From positions 1 to 46,523 of the forward strand of contig SFRL01000023.1 of assembly GCA_004562765.1 (NCBI GenBank): a stretch of 46,523 nucleotides of DNA, read 5' to 3'. Below, in pieces: positions 14,652-23,405 of this stretch (within the stretch, counting starts at the first letter, position 1; each line of letters begins with the position of its first letter). The stretch is from a bacterium. GTDB taxonomy: Bacteria; Bacillota; Clostridia; Lachnospirales; Lachnospiraceae. Position numbers and translations under genes: made by a program. The notes below the pieces were generated by a model, which searched no databases, had not been told where the DNA came from, and saw only the letters and a program-made list of their open reading frames with translations.

Positions 14652-14689
14652 TTGCCTCCGTCACATCTGTCCCCAATGTTTTTTAAATC

Positions 14690-14737
14690 ATCAGGCAGGA
14701 TGATTTTTGTTTCACCTGCCTGATAATCTTTTTCTAT
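14690..14737 (+). terminator. intrinsic terminator downstream of the XRE remnant
   Basis: ATCAGGCAGG (14690-14699) pairs with CCTGCCTGAT (14715-14724), followed on the plus strand by a T-rich stretch (CTTTTTCTATTTTT). The T-rich part overlaps the end of the minus-strand PhoU-like frame. On the minus strand no T-run follows. Confidence 0.65.
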
Positions 14738-15276
14738 TTTTCAATGATCGCCATCTTTAACATTTCATTTGCAATATTCAATGCATGATCACCGATACGT
14801 TCAAAATCCGTGAGTATCTCAGAAAACAAAATGCTCCCTTCATCCGAACACTTTCCTGACTGAATTCTTGCATACATGTTATCTCTGAACCGAATCGTCA
14901 TATCATCTATTTTTTGCTCCAGACACGCAATCTTTTCATGCCATGGCACATAGTCGTCAGGCTTCTCGATTAACGCTGCAAAAAGAGTCCTACAGGTCTG
15001 TTTCATCTCTTGCAGCTCACAGCCGGCATGTTCCGAAAAAACAATCCCTTTCTCTGCTATCAGGTTGGAATACCCTGCAATATTTATTGCATGATCACTA
15101 ATTCTTTCCACATTGCTCGTGACCGAAAACAAAGAGTAAAAAATCTGACTTCCGGCTTTGGTTGTCTCATAAGAAACAGCCGATGTAATATACTTCGATA
15201 TTTCTTTGTTCAGGAAGTCCACATACTCTTCTCTTTGTTCTATAACGGCATATTTTTCTTTATTTTTTTCCGCCAC
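14734..15276 (-). pseudogene. PhoU-like C-terminal part of the Na/phosphate symporter, behind an amber codon
   Basis: The 180 residues are an all-helical PhoU-like domain, with two copies of the repeat marked by NVERISDHAINIAGYSN and DFERIGDHALNIANEM. In NptA-type proteins this domain is the cytoplasmic C-terminus of the symporter. Here the frame is continuous with the upstream symporter except for one TAG (13 codons before the GTG at 15276). A separate start at that GTG has only a poor site (AGGAAG, about 11 bases), so independent translation is doubtful. No frameshift is needed to join the two. Confidence 0.7.
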
Positions 15277-15312
15277 CGCATCAAAGGCTTCCTGTACATT
15301 GCACTCTGCCAG

Positions 15313-16383
15313 CTACATCATCCGCAACAGTTCCTTCTTGATCCCTTCCATGCATATAACAGATGCACCCAATTTTTGAGTATTTATATGCTTTATGTCT
15401 ATCAAATATCTGACCTGCATTCCCTCCGTTTTATCATTGCTCTTTCTGTCTTTCAAAAGAACCGTCGCAAGCTTTCCCAGATAGGTTCCAACCGGAAGCA
15501 ACAGTAATGTTGTAACGATATTAAACATCGTATGTAAATTGGCGATCTGCGCCGATGCATTCCCCGGTGTCCAGCCCTCTACCACAAAAATGATTGGCGT
15601 GGCAAGGCATAAAATTGTAAACAGTATCGTGCCAAAAATGTTAAACATAATATGGATCAATGTCGTTCTCTTCGCGTTTCTGCTTGTTCCCGCCGATGCT
15701 AATAACGCTGTGATGCAAGTGCCGATATTTTGTCCAAATAACACAAATGCCGCACTTTTCAATCCGATCACACCACTTCCTGCTAATGTCTGTAAGATAC
15801 CGACAGATGCTGAGGAAGACTGGATCAATGCAGTAAAAACAGCGCCGGCTGCGATGCCCAGTATCGGATTTTCAAATCTGGTCAGAACACTTACCAGTCT
15901 TTCTGATCGTGCCAATGGCTCCATTGCCGTTCCCATCATATCCATTCCAATGAAGAGAACACCCAATCCTGCCATAATCTCTCCCACATGCTTTGCCTTT
16001 TCATTTTTCATGAAAACGATTGCCGACACTCCCACAAATGCTGCAAGCGGCGCAAGTTCTCCGACATCTAACGCGATCAATTGTCCTGTGATTGTTGTAC
16101 CGATATTAGCTCCCATTATGATCCAGATTGCCTGATTCAGTGTCATCATACCCGAATTTACAAATCCGACTACCATAACTGTCGTGGCTGATGAGGACTG
16201 AATGATCGCAGTGATCACAGCACCTGCCAATACACCCACAAATCGGTTAGCGGTCAGTCTCTCCAGAACAACCTTCATCTTGTTTCCTGCCGCAGCTTCC
16301 AGTCCGGTACTCATCATCTGCATTCCGTACAGGAACAAAGCCAGGCCTCCAAGTAATCCCATCATATATGTAAAACTCATCAT
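15313..16383 (-). CDS. Na/Pi-cotransporter II family protein, membrane part, ended by in-frame TAG
   Basis: A 356-aa membrane protein with the two inverted QSSS motifs of the NptA/PNaS family: AIIQSSSATTVMVVGFVNSG and ALIQSSSASVGILQTLAG, each in a helical repeat, plus GANIGTTIT and GQNIGTCIT. It would carry phosphate with Na+. Full-length relatives have a C-terminal PhoU-like domain, which here follows in the same frame after a TAG at 15313-15315 (RMM-stop-LAECNVQEAFDAV). So the gene is split by a single amber codon. AAGGA precedes ATG 16383; a second ATG directly follows and has better spacing. The membrane part alone is complete. Confidence 0.85.
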   Translation of the reverse strand: MMSFTYMMGLLGGLALFLYGMQMMSTGLEAAAGNKMKVVLERLTANRFVGVLAGAVITAIIQSSSATTVMVVGFVNSGMMTLNQAIWIIMGANIGTTITGQLIALDVGELAPLAAFVGVSAIVFMKNEKAKHVGEIMAGLGVLFIGMDMMGTAMEPLARSERLVSVLTRFENPILGIAAGAVFTALIQSSSASVGILQTLAGSGVIGLKSAAFVLFGQNIGTCITALLASAGTSRNAKRTTLIHIMFNIFGTILFTILCLATPIIFVVEGWTPGNASAQIANLHTMFNIVTTLLLLPVGTYLGKLATVLLKDRKSNDKTEGMQVRYLIDIKHINTQKLGASVICMEGIKKELLRMM

Positions 16384-16435
16384 CTCATCCTTTCTATCGT
16401 ATCATGTGCAATCACACATCATATTTTTACACACC

Positions 16436-16460
16436 AAAACAAGCCTGCGTTTTCTCAGGC
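16436..16460 (-). terminator. terminator of the folate operon (after the small membrane gene)
   Basis: On the minus strand GCCTG-AGAAAACG-CAGGC (16443-16460) is followed by TTGTTTT. It is a short stem with a modest T-run, just past the stop of the last gene of the operon. Confidence 0.5.
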
Positions 16461-16477
16461 ACAATAATAGGATGTTA

Positions 16478-16864
16478 TTAGATTCGTTTTTTTCCATCAG
16501 ATTCGTGGATATAATTTGTGACTAGTTCATCCGGAGATTTCGAAATCCTCATGATCGCGTCTGAACTTGTGTAAGAATTCTCCTCATTTGAGGAATAGAT
16601 GTTCTGACATAAAAGATCCCGGAATATTTTTGTATCCCTTCTTTGATTTACAAATCGGACTGTTGTCCGACCGAATCCAATATTTTGGCAAATACCGGGC
16701 AACTCTGTTGCACAATCCTGTGCATCTGTAACAACAGCATTCGCCGTTTGGGTCGCTTCGCGCACAAACACGGAATCTGCTTTGAATTCATCAAAGCACA
16801 TCCCTGAAACAAGCACAACTAACATAACCAATACCCAGATCAGCTTTTGCTTTTTATTGTGCAC
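16478..16864 (-). CDS. hypothetical membrane-anchored protein at the end of the folate operon
   Basis: A 128-aa protein with one N-terminal membrane helix or uncleaved signal (KLIWVLVMLVVLVSGMCF) and a polar outside part (NAVVTDAQDCATELPGICQ...RRDTKIFRDLLCQNIY). No family was recognised. It starts at GTG 16864, inside the end of folB-folK (11-base overlap), with GATGGAGG about 12 bases upstream. The tie to folate synthesis is positional only. Confidence 0.6.
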   Translation of the reverse strand: MHNKKQKLIWVLVMLVVLVSGMCFDEFKADSVFVREATQTANAVVTDAQDCATELPGICQNIGFGRTTVRFVNQRRDTKIFRDLLCQNIYSSNEENSYTSSDAIMRISKSPDELVTNYIHESDGKKRI

Positions 16865-17696
16865 GGTCGTCCGACACCTCCATCTTCTTTAACTGATCCA
16901 GCAGCTGTCCTATCGTGTATCCGAGGACCGGATGCCTGTAATAAGGTGCGATCTGCGCCATCGGAAGCAACACAAAATCTCTGTTCTGCAGATCAATGTG
17001 CGGAACTGTGAGCGACGGTGTATCTATGATGCAGTCATCATAAAACAATATATCCAAATCCAGAGTTCTCGGGCCCCAATGAATGGTCCGCTCCCGCCCG
17101 GTTTCCGCCTCGATCTGATTCAAAAGCGCAAGGAGCTCTTCCGGGAGCAATAATGTCCGAAGCTCCAGCGCACTGTTTAAAAACACATCCTGCTCCACAC
17201 CGCCATAAGGCTCTGTCTGAATATAATCAGCCACCTTTCCCACCTGACAGAGCGAATGGTTTTTCAGCTTTTCCACGGCCTCATCAAGATAACCTTTTTT
17301 ATCTCCCATATTGGAACCGAGGGCAATGTAGGTCTTATGCCAACCCCGCGATATTTCCACGCCAACAGACTCTACCGGAATAGCGATCGGTGCCCAGGGT
17401 TTTTCGATCTTGACATCCACCTTCTCCAGCAAAGAATAGCGAAGCAGCAGGCTCTCTGCCAGCTTTTCTGCCACTCTTTCAATGAGCTTAAATGTGTTTT
17501 CTTCAAAAAACTGCTTGACATACCGGCTGACATCCCCATAATTGATGGAACATTCCAGATCATCGTTCATTCCTGCTTTTCGCGTGTCTGTATGCATGAC
17601 AAGTGAGACCAGAAATTTCTGTCCCAGCACATTTTCTTCCGGATAAACTCCGTGATTTCCAAATACTGTTAACTTCTCTATCTTAATCTTGTCCAT
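16854..17696 (-). CDS. folK: bifunctional dihydroneopterin aldolase / HPPK (FolB-FolK fusion)
   Basis: A 280-aa fusion of two successive folate enzymes. Residues 1-118 are FolB, which splits dihydroneopterin to 6-hydroxymethyl-dihydropterin (NHGVYPEENVLGQKF, then VKIEKPWAPI with the catalytic Lys). Residues 119-280 are FolK, which pyrophosphorylates that product (IALGSNMGDKKGYL, then RTIHWGPRTLDLDILFYDD with the two metal-binding Asp). CCTCC on the plus strand just beyond the start is a strong GGAGG site. It follows folP after 108 bases, with a repeat-like segment between. Confidence 0.95.
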   Translation of the reverse strand: MDKIKIEKLTVFGNHGVYPEENVLGQKFLVSLVMHTDTRKAGMNDDLECSINYGDVSRYVKQFFEENTFKLIERVAEKLAESLLLRYSLLEKVDVKIEKPWAPIAIPVESVGVEISRGWHKTYIALGSNMGDKKGYLDEAVEKLKNHSLCQVGKVADYIQTEPYGGVEQDVFLNSALELRTLLLPEELLALLNQIEAETGRERTIHWGPRTLDLDILFYDDCIIDTPSLTVPHIDLQNRDFVLLPMAQIAPYYRHPVLGYTIGQLLDQLKKMEVSDDRAQ

Positions 17697-17804
17697 GTTT
17701 CCTCCTTTGGGGACGTTTCTTTTATATCAAGTGGGGCGCCACGATGCCTGGACTTTTGATCCTAGCATCTTGCCACGAGGACCGCCCTTTGCCACGCCTT
17801 ATTC
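17697..17804. repeat. repeat-like spacer inside the folate operon (three GCCACG copies)
   Basis: The 108 bases between folP and folB-folK hold GCCACG at 17738, 17772 and 17791, and a GATGC/GCATC hairpin at about 17743-17768. The spacing in this operon is otherwise zero or negative. The segment looks like an inserted small repeat; whether it recurs in the genome cannot be seen here. Confidence 0.35.
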
Positions 17805-18611
17805 CTACCTCGCCAGAATTGCCTCTGTCATCTTGATGATCCGCGCATTTTCCTTCACATCATGCACGCGCACAAATGAGCATCCCTTCATCACTCCGAT
17901 CACGGTTGTTGCCAGCGTCCCCTCAACCCGCTCATCCGCGGGAAGATCCAGTGTCAGGCCGATCACGGATTTTCTCGAAGTTCCAAGCAGGATCGGATAG
18001 TTCAACTCATGCATGATCTCCAGATGGTTGATGATCTCCAGATTCAGTTCGTATGTCTTGCCAAAACCAACCCCGGGATCAAGAATGATCTTATCATCTG
18101 CTACATTTGCCTTTTTTGCGATTGCAATACACTCCTGCAGATCAGTGATAAAATCCTTTTGAAAGTTCTCATACACCGCCTCGTTCCGGTTATGCATCAG
18201 ACAGCACGCCGCCTCATATCTGGCGGTATACTCTGCCACCTTGCTGTCATGCTTGAAGCCCCAGATATCGTTCACCAGATCTGCGCCCGCCTGCAATGCT
18301 GCCAACGTCACAGCTCCCTTGTAGGTGTCAATGGATATGGGAATATCAAAATTCCTTTTGATGGCTTCAATAACCGGTGTCACCCTCGAGATCTCCTCTT
18401 CCTCCGAGATCACGACATGCCCCGGTCTGGTCGATTCTCCGCCGACATCGATGATGTCAGCGCCGTCGCGTATCATCTCCTCGGTGTGCTTCAACGCCGC
18501 ATCAAGGTTATTAAATTTTCCTCCATCGGAAAAGGAATCCGGTGTCACATTTAAGATTCCCATGATGTAACAGTGATTGTTTAAGTCAAAGTCTTTCTTT
18601 CCGATTCTCAT
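17805..18611 (-). CDS. folP: dihydropteroate synthase
   Basis: A 268-aa TIM-barrel enzyme that joins hydroxymethyl-dihydropterin pyrophosphate and p-aminobenzoate; it is the target of sulfonamides. Both signatures are present: IMGILNVTPDSFSDGG and GADIIDVGGESTRPG, as well as ILDPGVGFGKT and LGTSRKS. GAGGG precedes ATG 18611. It starts 11 bases after the HD gene ends. Confidence 0.95.
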   Translation of the reverse strand: MRIGKKDFDLNNHCYIMGILNVTPDSFSDGGKFNNLDAALKHTEEMIRDGADIIDVGGESTRPGHVVISEEEEISRVTPVIEAIKRNFDIPISIDTYKGAVTLAALQAGADLVNDIWGFKHDSKVAEYTARYEAACCLMHNRNEAVYENFQKDFITDLQECIAIAKKANVADDKIILDPGVGFGKTYELNLEIINHLEIMHELNYPILLGTSRKSVIGLTLDLPADERVEGTLATTVIGVMKGCSFVRVHDVKENARIIKMTEAILAR

Positions 18612-18622
18612 TTTCTGCCCTC

Positions 18623-19105
18623 TTAATATTCAATATTCAGATTCATCTTTTCTTCATCCCAGTTGCATGCCTCCCGCATGCCACAGGCATAACAATTTCT
18701 TGATTTTTTGTCCGCCCGGTACAGCATCTCGTAATAAGGATTTTTTTCATCATTTGCTGCATTTCTGTGATGCAGAATAGACGCTTTGATCGTATCTGTT
18801 TCTTCCTTCGTAAACCCGCAATCCGGCAGGATCACATCGCACAGATCTGCTCCCGCCTGCTCGTGGGGAATCCCCTTTTCTATCTGGTCGATCCTTCCGA
18901 TGTCATGCATCAATGCCATCGCATAGATCACTTCTTTTGAGATTGAAAGCTGATGCTCCAAAGAATAAATATACATCAGTCTCGCCACGTCGATGAAATG
19001 TTCTAATGTATGTTTACAAAACATCCTGTCTTTTTCAGCCATCTGTAATGCACGATATTTTTCCTGAAAAACAGGATGATCGTAGATCTGATCCACCCGT
19101 TTCAT
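18623..19105 (-). CDS. HD-domain phosphohydrolase of the folate operon
   Basis: A 160-aa cytoplasmic protein with the HD metal site spread over HTLEHFIDVARL, ALMHDIGRIDQ and HHRNAAND. The C-terminus has NCYACGMREACNW (C-x2-C-x5-C), a possible extra metal knuckle. Its ATG overlaps the folE stop (ATGA), and it sits between folE and folP. No separate enzyme for removing pyrophosphate from dihydroneopterin triphosphate is seen in this operon, so a role in that step is a reasonable guess. HD proteins of unrelated function are also common. Confidence 0.8.
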   Translation of the reverse strand: MKRVDQIYDHPVFQEKYRALQMAEKDRMFCKHTLEHFIDVARLMYIYSLEHQLSISKEVIYAMALMHDIGRIDQIEKGIPHEQAGADLCDVILPDCGFTKEETDTIKASILHHRNAANDEKNPYYEMLYRADKKSRNCYACGMREACNWDEEKMNLNIEY

Positions 19106-19656
19106 GACCGCACCATCTGTAAAAAGGTCTGCTGCAGAGAATAATCCGTCTCAAACACACCTCTGGTGACAAAGGTGGATGTGATCGTTCCGGGCTTCTT
19201 CGCGCCGCGCATGGTCATACACATATGCTCTGCCTCCAACATTACCATCACACCCTTCGGCTGCAGATTTTTTTCAATGGCATCTGCGATCTGGGCAGTC
19301 ATATTCTCCTGTATCTGCGGTCTTCTGGCAAACACCTCCACCGTTCTGGCCAGTTTACTTAAGCCCGCCACCTTTTCATCCGGAATATAGGCAACATGCG
19401 CTTTTCCGTAAAACGGCAGCAAGTGGTGTTCGCAGACAGAATAAAACGTGATGTCCTTTTCCAACACGATATTGTTGTTTGTCGCGCTGAACTGTTTTTG
19501 CAGATGTACGGCCGCATCCTCATCCAGCCCGCCGAATATTTCCTCACACATGCGCGCGATCCGGTCAGGCGTTTCCAACAGCCCTTCCCTGCTTACATCT
19601 TCTCCGATTCCTTCTAAGATTAGCTTTACGCCTTCTTTGATCTTTTCACTATCCAT
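19102..19656 (-). CDS. folE: GTP cyclohydrolase I
   Basis: A 184-aa enzyme that makes dihydroneopterin triphosphate from GTP, the first step of folate synthesis. The zinc and active-site segments are clear: YSVCEHHLLPFYGKAHVAYIP, KLARTVEVFARRPQIQENMT and EAEHMCMTMRGAKKPGT. Length is normal for the type IA enzyme. It overlaps folC by eight bases and the HD gene by four. Confidence 0.97.
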   Translation of the reverse strand: MDSEKIKEGVKLILEGIGEDVSREGLLETPDRIARMCEEIFGGLDEDAAVHLQKQFSATNNNIVLEKDITFYSVCEHHLLPFYGKAHVAYIPDEKVAGLSKLARTVEVFARRPQIQENMTAQIADAIEKNLQPKGVMVMLEAEHMCMTMRGAKKPGTITSTFVTRGVFETDYSLQQTFLQMVRS

Positions 19657-20977
19657 TTGATCTTTCTTCCTCTATTGCAGTTTTTATTGCAGATTTTAAT
19701 GCTCCAACACTGTATAATGACCCAAACGCACATGCCCCGATGCCTTTGCGCTTCGCCATTCGGAGGGCGGCAGAAACCGCCTGCCCTGTATCCGTCGAGA
19801 CAACTACTTCCCCGGCAAACCCGCAGGCCCGGATCGCATATGCACACTCGTCTGCGGACATCGCTCTCGGATTATCCGGTGCGATCGTCACAAAGCTGTC
19901 AGCAAAGGGTAACATTTGTTTCAGCATTTCGTGATAATCCTTATCCTTTAGGATGCCCACAATGAATACAAATTTTTCGCCCGGACAGTAATCCTTCAGG
20001 TTGTGGCTTAACGCATGGATTCCGTCCGGATTGTGGGCTCCGTCAATGATCACTAACGGATCTTTGGATACCACTTCAAATCGCCCGGGCCAGTGCACGC
20101 TTTCCATTCCTTCACGAATTGCATGATCGGATATGTCGTAGCCTTTTGCCCTCAGACGATCCACAATCTCCAACACCACTGCCGCATTCCCACACTGATG
20201 ATCGCCAAGTAACGAAAGTGCTATTTTTTGCAGGCATTTCGTACCTTCAGCGCTATTTTTTTCGTAATCCAAACACTGTCCGTCGAGACTCTTTTCTCTG
20301 ACCCTGATCTGTGAAACGGAAGTTTTGATCAGATCGGCATGCTTTGCAGCACATCGTTCCTGTAAAACAGTCATGACTTCTTCTTTCTGCTCCGCAGTTA
20401 CCACAGTCCCGGCTTCTTTTATGATCCCGGCTTTCTTTTCCGCGATCTGTGTCAACGCATTTCCAAGAAATCCCATATGGTCAAAATCAATATTGACGAT
20501 CACCGCAACTTCCGGTGTCCCGATGACATTTGTGGCATCATCCGTTCCGCCCAGACCAACCTCCAGCACCACAAGATCACACATATGCTCTGCAAAATAT
20601 AAAAACGCAAGCGCCACCGCTTTTTCAAACTCGGACGGCGGATCATCCATCTGTTCACAAGCATCCTTCACCGTCTCCGCCAGCCTTGAAAAATCATCTT
20701 CTGATATCATCTCACCGTTGATCTGAAACTGTTCTCTATAGTCAGAAATGACCGGCGATGTAAACAGTCCTGTCTGAAAGCCTGCGCACTGAAGGATCCG
20801 TGCTGTCATCGCGCAGACCGATCCCTTGCCGTTTGTGCCGGCAACATGGATAAATTTCAACTGATCCTGTGGATTTCCCAGCTTTTCCAATAATACTTCC
20901 ATGCGCGAAAGCCCCAGCCGGATCACCTGATCATAGGATCTTTTTATAAATGCTTCTGCCTCATTATATGTCATCAT
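19649..20977 (-). CDS. folC: folylpolyglutamate / dihydrofolate synthase
   Basis: A 442-aa Mur-ligase-type enzyme that adds glutamate to folates. The P-loop is HVAGTNGKGSVCAMTARIL, followed by LGGTDDATNVI and, later, HWPGRFEVV and IDGAHNPDGIHAL. It is the first gene of the operon. The start ATG 20977 lies right behind a terminator T-run (20986-20991), and its weak site (GGTGA) touches the T-run, so the riboswitch could affect both termination and translation. Confidence 0.95.
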   Translation of the reverse strand: MMTYNEAEAFIKRSYDQVIRLGLSRMEVLLEKLGNPQDQLKFIHVAGTNGKGSVCAMTARILQCAGFQTGLFTSPVISDYREQFQINGEMISEDDFSRLAETVKDACEQMDDPPSEFEKAVALAFLYFAEHMCDLVVLEVGLGGTDDATNVIGTPEVAVIVNIDFDHMGFLGNALTQIAEKKAGIIKEAGTVVTAEQKEEVMTVLQERCAAKHADLIKTSVSQIRVREKSLDGQCLDYEKNSAEGTKCLQKIALSLLGDHQCGNAAVVLEIVDRLRAKGYDISDHAIREGMESVHWPGRFEVVSKDPLVIIDGAHNPDGIHALSHNLKDYCPGEKFVFIVGILKDKDYHEMLKQMLPFADSFVTIAPDNPRAMSADECAYAIRACGFAGEVVVSTDTGQAVSAALRMAKRKGIGACAFGSLYSVGALKSAIKTAIEEERSNG

Positions 20978-20985
20978 TTTTCACC

Positions 20986-21025
20986 AAAAAAGGCATCCAT
21001 TTACCGTTCTCAGGAAATGAATGCC
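20986..21025 (-). terminator. riboswitch-controlled terminator ahead of folC
   Basis: On the minus strand GGCATTCATTT (21015-21025) pairs with AAATGGATGCC (20992-21002), with one G-U pair, followed by TTTTTT (20986-20991). It lies between the THF riboswitch and the folC start codon. Confidence 0.85.
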
Positions 21026-21037
21026 TAATATTTTCTG

Positions 21038-21144
21038 ACAGCGGATGCGAAGGCACACCGCGAATCTTCGGTCCTGCGACCTCGACTCTTCGTCCAACAG
21101 CAACTTCCCGTCCATTGGCACTTAACGCGTGACTTCTACTCTGT
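21038..21144 (-). ncRNA. tetrahydrofolate (THF) riboswitch
   Basis: Read on the minus strand the element has the conserved blocks of the THF aptamer in order: AGTAGA, CACGCGTTAAGTG, GGGAAGTTG, GACGAAGAG, CGAAGATTCGCGGTG and CGCATCCGCTGT. Its ends pair (ACAG 21141-21144 with CTGT 21038-21041). It lies between the promoter and a terminator, ahead of folC, and should switch the operon off when reduced folates are plentiful. Confidence 0.93.
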
Positions 21145-21167
21145 TCCTATTTGTTTATACGATTTTT

Positions 21168-21196
21168 AATATAGCGTTTCTCATACAGGATGTCAA
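21168..21196 (-). promoter_or_regulatory. promoter of the folate operon
   Basis: On the minus strand TTGACA (21191-21196) and TATATT (21168-21173) are 17 bases apart, about 25 bases upstream of the THF aptamer. Confidence 0.8.
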
Positions 21197-21262
21197 TACC
21201 CCACGATGACAGAACTATTTTCGCAAAATAAAGTAACCTCATAGAAAGGTATCTATAATGCT

Positions 21263-22654
21263 CTATCCAAGGATGTTTGCCAATTCCTTCATAAGTTCCC
21301 GAACATTGATTGGCTTGGCAAGATGTCCGTTCATACCGCAGCGGTATGCCTCACGCTTATCCTCTTCAAAGGCATTGGCAGTCATGGCAAGAATTGGGAT
21401 ATTCGCCTTCTCAGGATCTTTAAATGACCGAATTGTGCGCGTCGCATCATAACCATTCATATTCGGCATCTGGATATCCATCAGGATCAGATCATAATAC
21501 CCGCCCTCTGCCTGCTCTAAAAGATCAACGCAGACCGTGCCATCTTGGGCCCGTTCTATTTCAAATCCGGCATCCTTCAACAACTCCATCGCAATCTCCG
21601 CATTCAGATCATTATCCTCCGCCAAAAGAATCCGTTTTCCGCTAAATTCATCCAGCCGGACATCCGTTGCTACTTCCTTCAAAAATACAGACTTATCAGC
21701 AATTCGATGGGGGATGGTAACCGTAAATTTGGTGCCTTTTCCAAGCTCGCTCTCCACCTCGATCTGACCATCCATCAGTTCCACCAGCCGCTTCACAATA
21801 GCCATGCCCAGGCCGGTTCCCTTTATCTTGCTCTCTGTGGTGGTATGCTCCCTTGAAAACTCCTCAAACAAATGCGGCAGATACTCCTGTGAGATACCGA
21901 TTCCCGTATCTGATATCTCTGTCCGAAGCACTGCACATCCCTCCCTGTCCGACGGCAATTCACGCACCACCATGCGGATCTTACCACCCTCCGGGGTATA
22001 TTTATAGGCGTTGGACAGGATATTAAGAAAAAGCTCTCTCAGTTTTAGTGTGTCACAATACACATACTCATGCTCCACATAAATCTCACGGATAAACTCT
22101 ATGCCTTTTGCCTTCATCTGTTCGTCAAAGATCGAATAAATGGAATCATTAAATCCTTCCACTGACCACGGCATTTCATTCAAATCCGCTTTCCCGCTCT
22201 CTATTCTTGACATTTCCAACACATTATTGATGAGCGAAAGCAGAAACTCACCGGAGCTTTTTATTTTCCCAATATAATCACTTCTGCGCACCGGATCCTC
22301 ACCATGTTTTTCCATCAATTCCGTAAATCCGAGAATCGCATTCATCGGCGTGCGGATATCATGGGACATATTAAAAAGAAATGTAGACTTCGCATGACTG
22401 GCCTCCTTGGCAGCCTTCAGTGCATCCGCCAGCTCATTTCTACTCTTTTCGATTTCTGCCGAATATCTTTTGCGGTTTCTACTCTCCCGCACAAGAAGCG
22501 AGATGATTATCGCTGCAATAAATAAGGTCAGCAGTATGATAAGCAATGCATGATCCCGCACATAATCATCAGTAGTGTACTGATATGTCATATATTTATG
22601 GGAAGCATTCATTCCGTAATCTTCCCCGATCAGCTTTAAGCCGCGGTTCAGCAA
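21263..22654 (-). pseudogene. C-terminal part of a broken hybrid histidine kinase (TM-HisKA-HATPase-REC)
   Basis: This part carries a membrane helix (HALLIILLTLFIAAIIISLLV), the H-box FLFNMSHDIRTPMNAILGF, the ATPase with DTGIGISQEYLPHLFEEF and KGTGLGMAIVKRLVELMDG, and a receiver domain with ILLAEDND, LILMDIQMPNMNGYDATR and the late Lys in HLAKPI. All catalytic residues are intact. It is in frame with the next part upstream, but a TAG at 22715-22717 (MVAI-stop-LGRTDDFCFGV) separates them. Without the sensor domains it may be made from the TTG at 22654, but no good site is seen. Confidence 0.8.
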
Positions 22655-22714
22655 TAGCAGAAGATCATCATTTCCGTCGACAACCCCAAAGCAGAAATCA
22701 TCCGTCCGGCCAAG

Positions 22715-23356
22715 CTAAATCGCCACCATCGTACTGTATCTGGAATCAGACAGCAAACTGTTTGTCCGAATGCCATTCAGTATCGTGCTGCCGGCTTTTC
22801 CATGCAAAACAGCCACCAGACAATCTTCCACTGTATCACAGAACACGATCGTTGCATCAGGAAAATTTGAAGTTGTGTAATAATACTGCATTTTATTATT
22901 TTTATTGACTGCGATGGAAGTAACCGTTTCTTCATCAAAGCTGCCTGCAAACGCCAGATCTACACCTGCCGATACCACCGGAGAAGACGAAAAGATCCCA
23001 TCCTGCTCTGCATGCCACAGCTCACCTCCCACCGGAAATGCCACATCAAGTTTTCCGGTATGCAGATCGGCAACCATCTCCTCATAGCTTTGATAAGGCA
23101 TATATTGGACTGTAATCTGATCCTCAATCTTAAGCCTACGCAGAATTTCAGCCATCACATCCGTTAGCAGACCGGTCACATTCCCTTCTTGATCCGATCC
23201 GCAATAGGGCATATAAGCCTCAAAATATCCCACATTCATCACATCGTGTTCCTGAATCCATTCCTGTTCCGTCTCAGAAAGCGTGTGACTGATCAGCGAA
23301 TTGCCAAAATTACTATATTGGAGATTCTGTCTGAAATAGGGCTCCACCTCATTCAA
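22715..23356 (-). pseudogene. middle part of the broken hybrid kinase: second solute-binding-type sensor domain
   Basis: The 213 residues run from NEVEPYFRQNLQYSNFG to the amber codon. From VMNVGYFEAYMPYCGSDQEGNVTGLLTDVMAEILRRL onward it is a periplasmic-binding-protein type 3 (SBP_bac_3) domain. In intact relatives this is the second of two such sensor domains placed before the membrane helix. It begins in a different frame from the first domain, and it ends at the TAG at 22715. Confidence 0.75.
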
Positions 23357-23405
23357 CTGTGCAGCGCCACATTTAATTCTGCCAGCAGATCCGATCTTCC
23401 TTTTG

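Noticed and set aside
15313..22717. Reassigned or suppressed TAG codon in this organism, because two genes show in-frame TAG
   Set aside because: Other genes in the window end normally at TAG (for example the exporter gene at 5986 and the anti-sigma gene at 12838), and the kinase with TAG also has frameshifts, so mutation is the simpler explanation.
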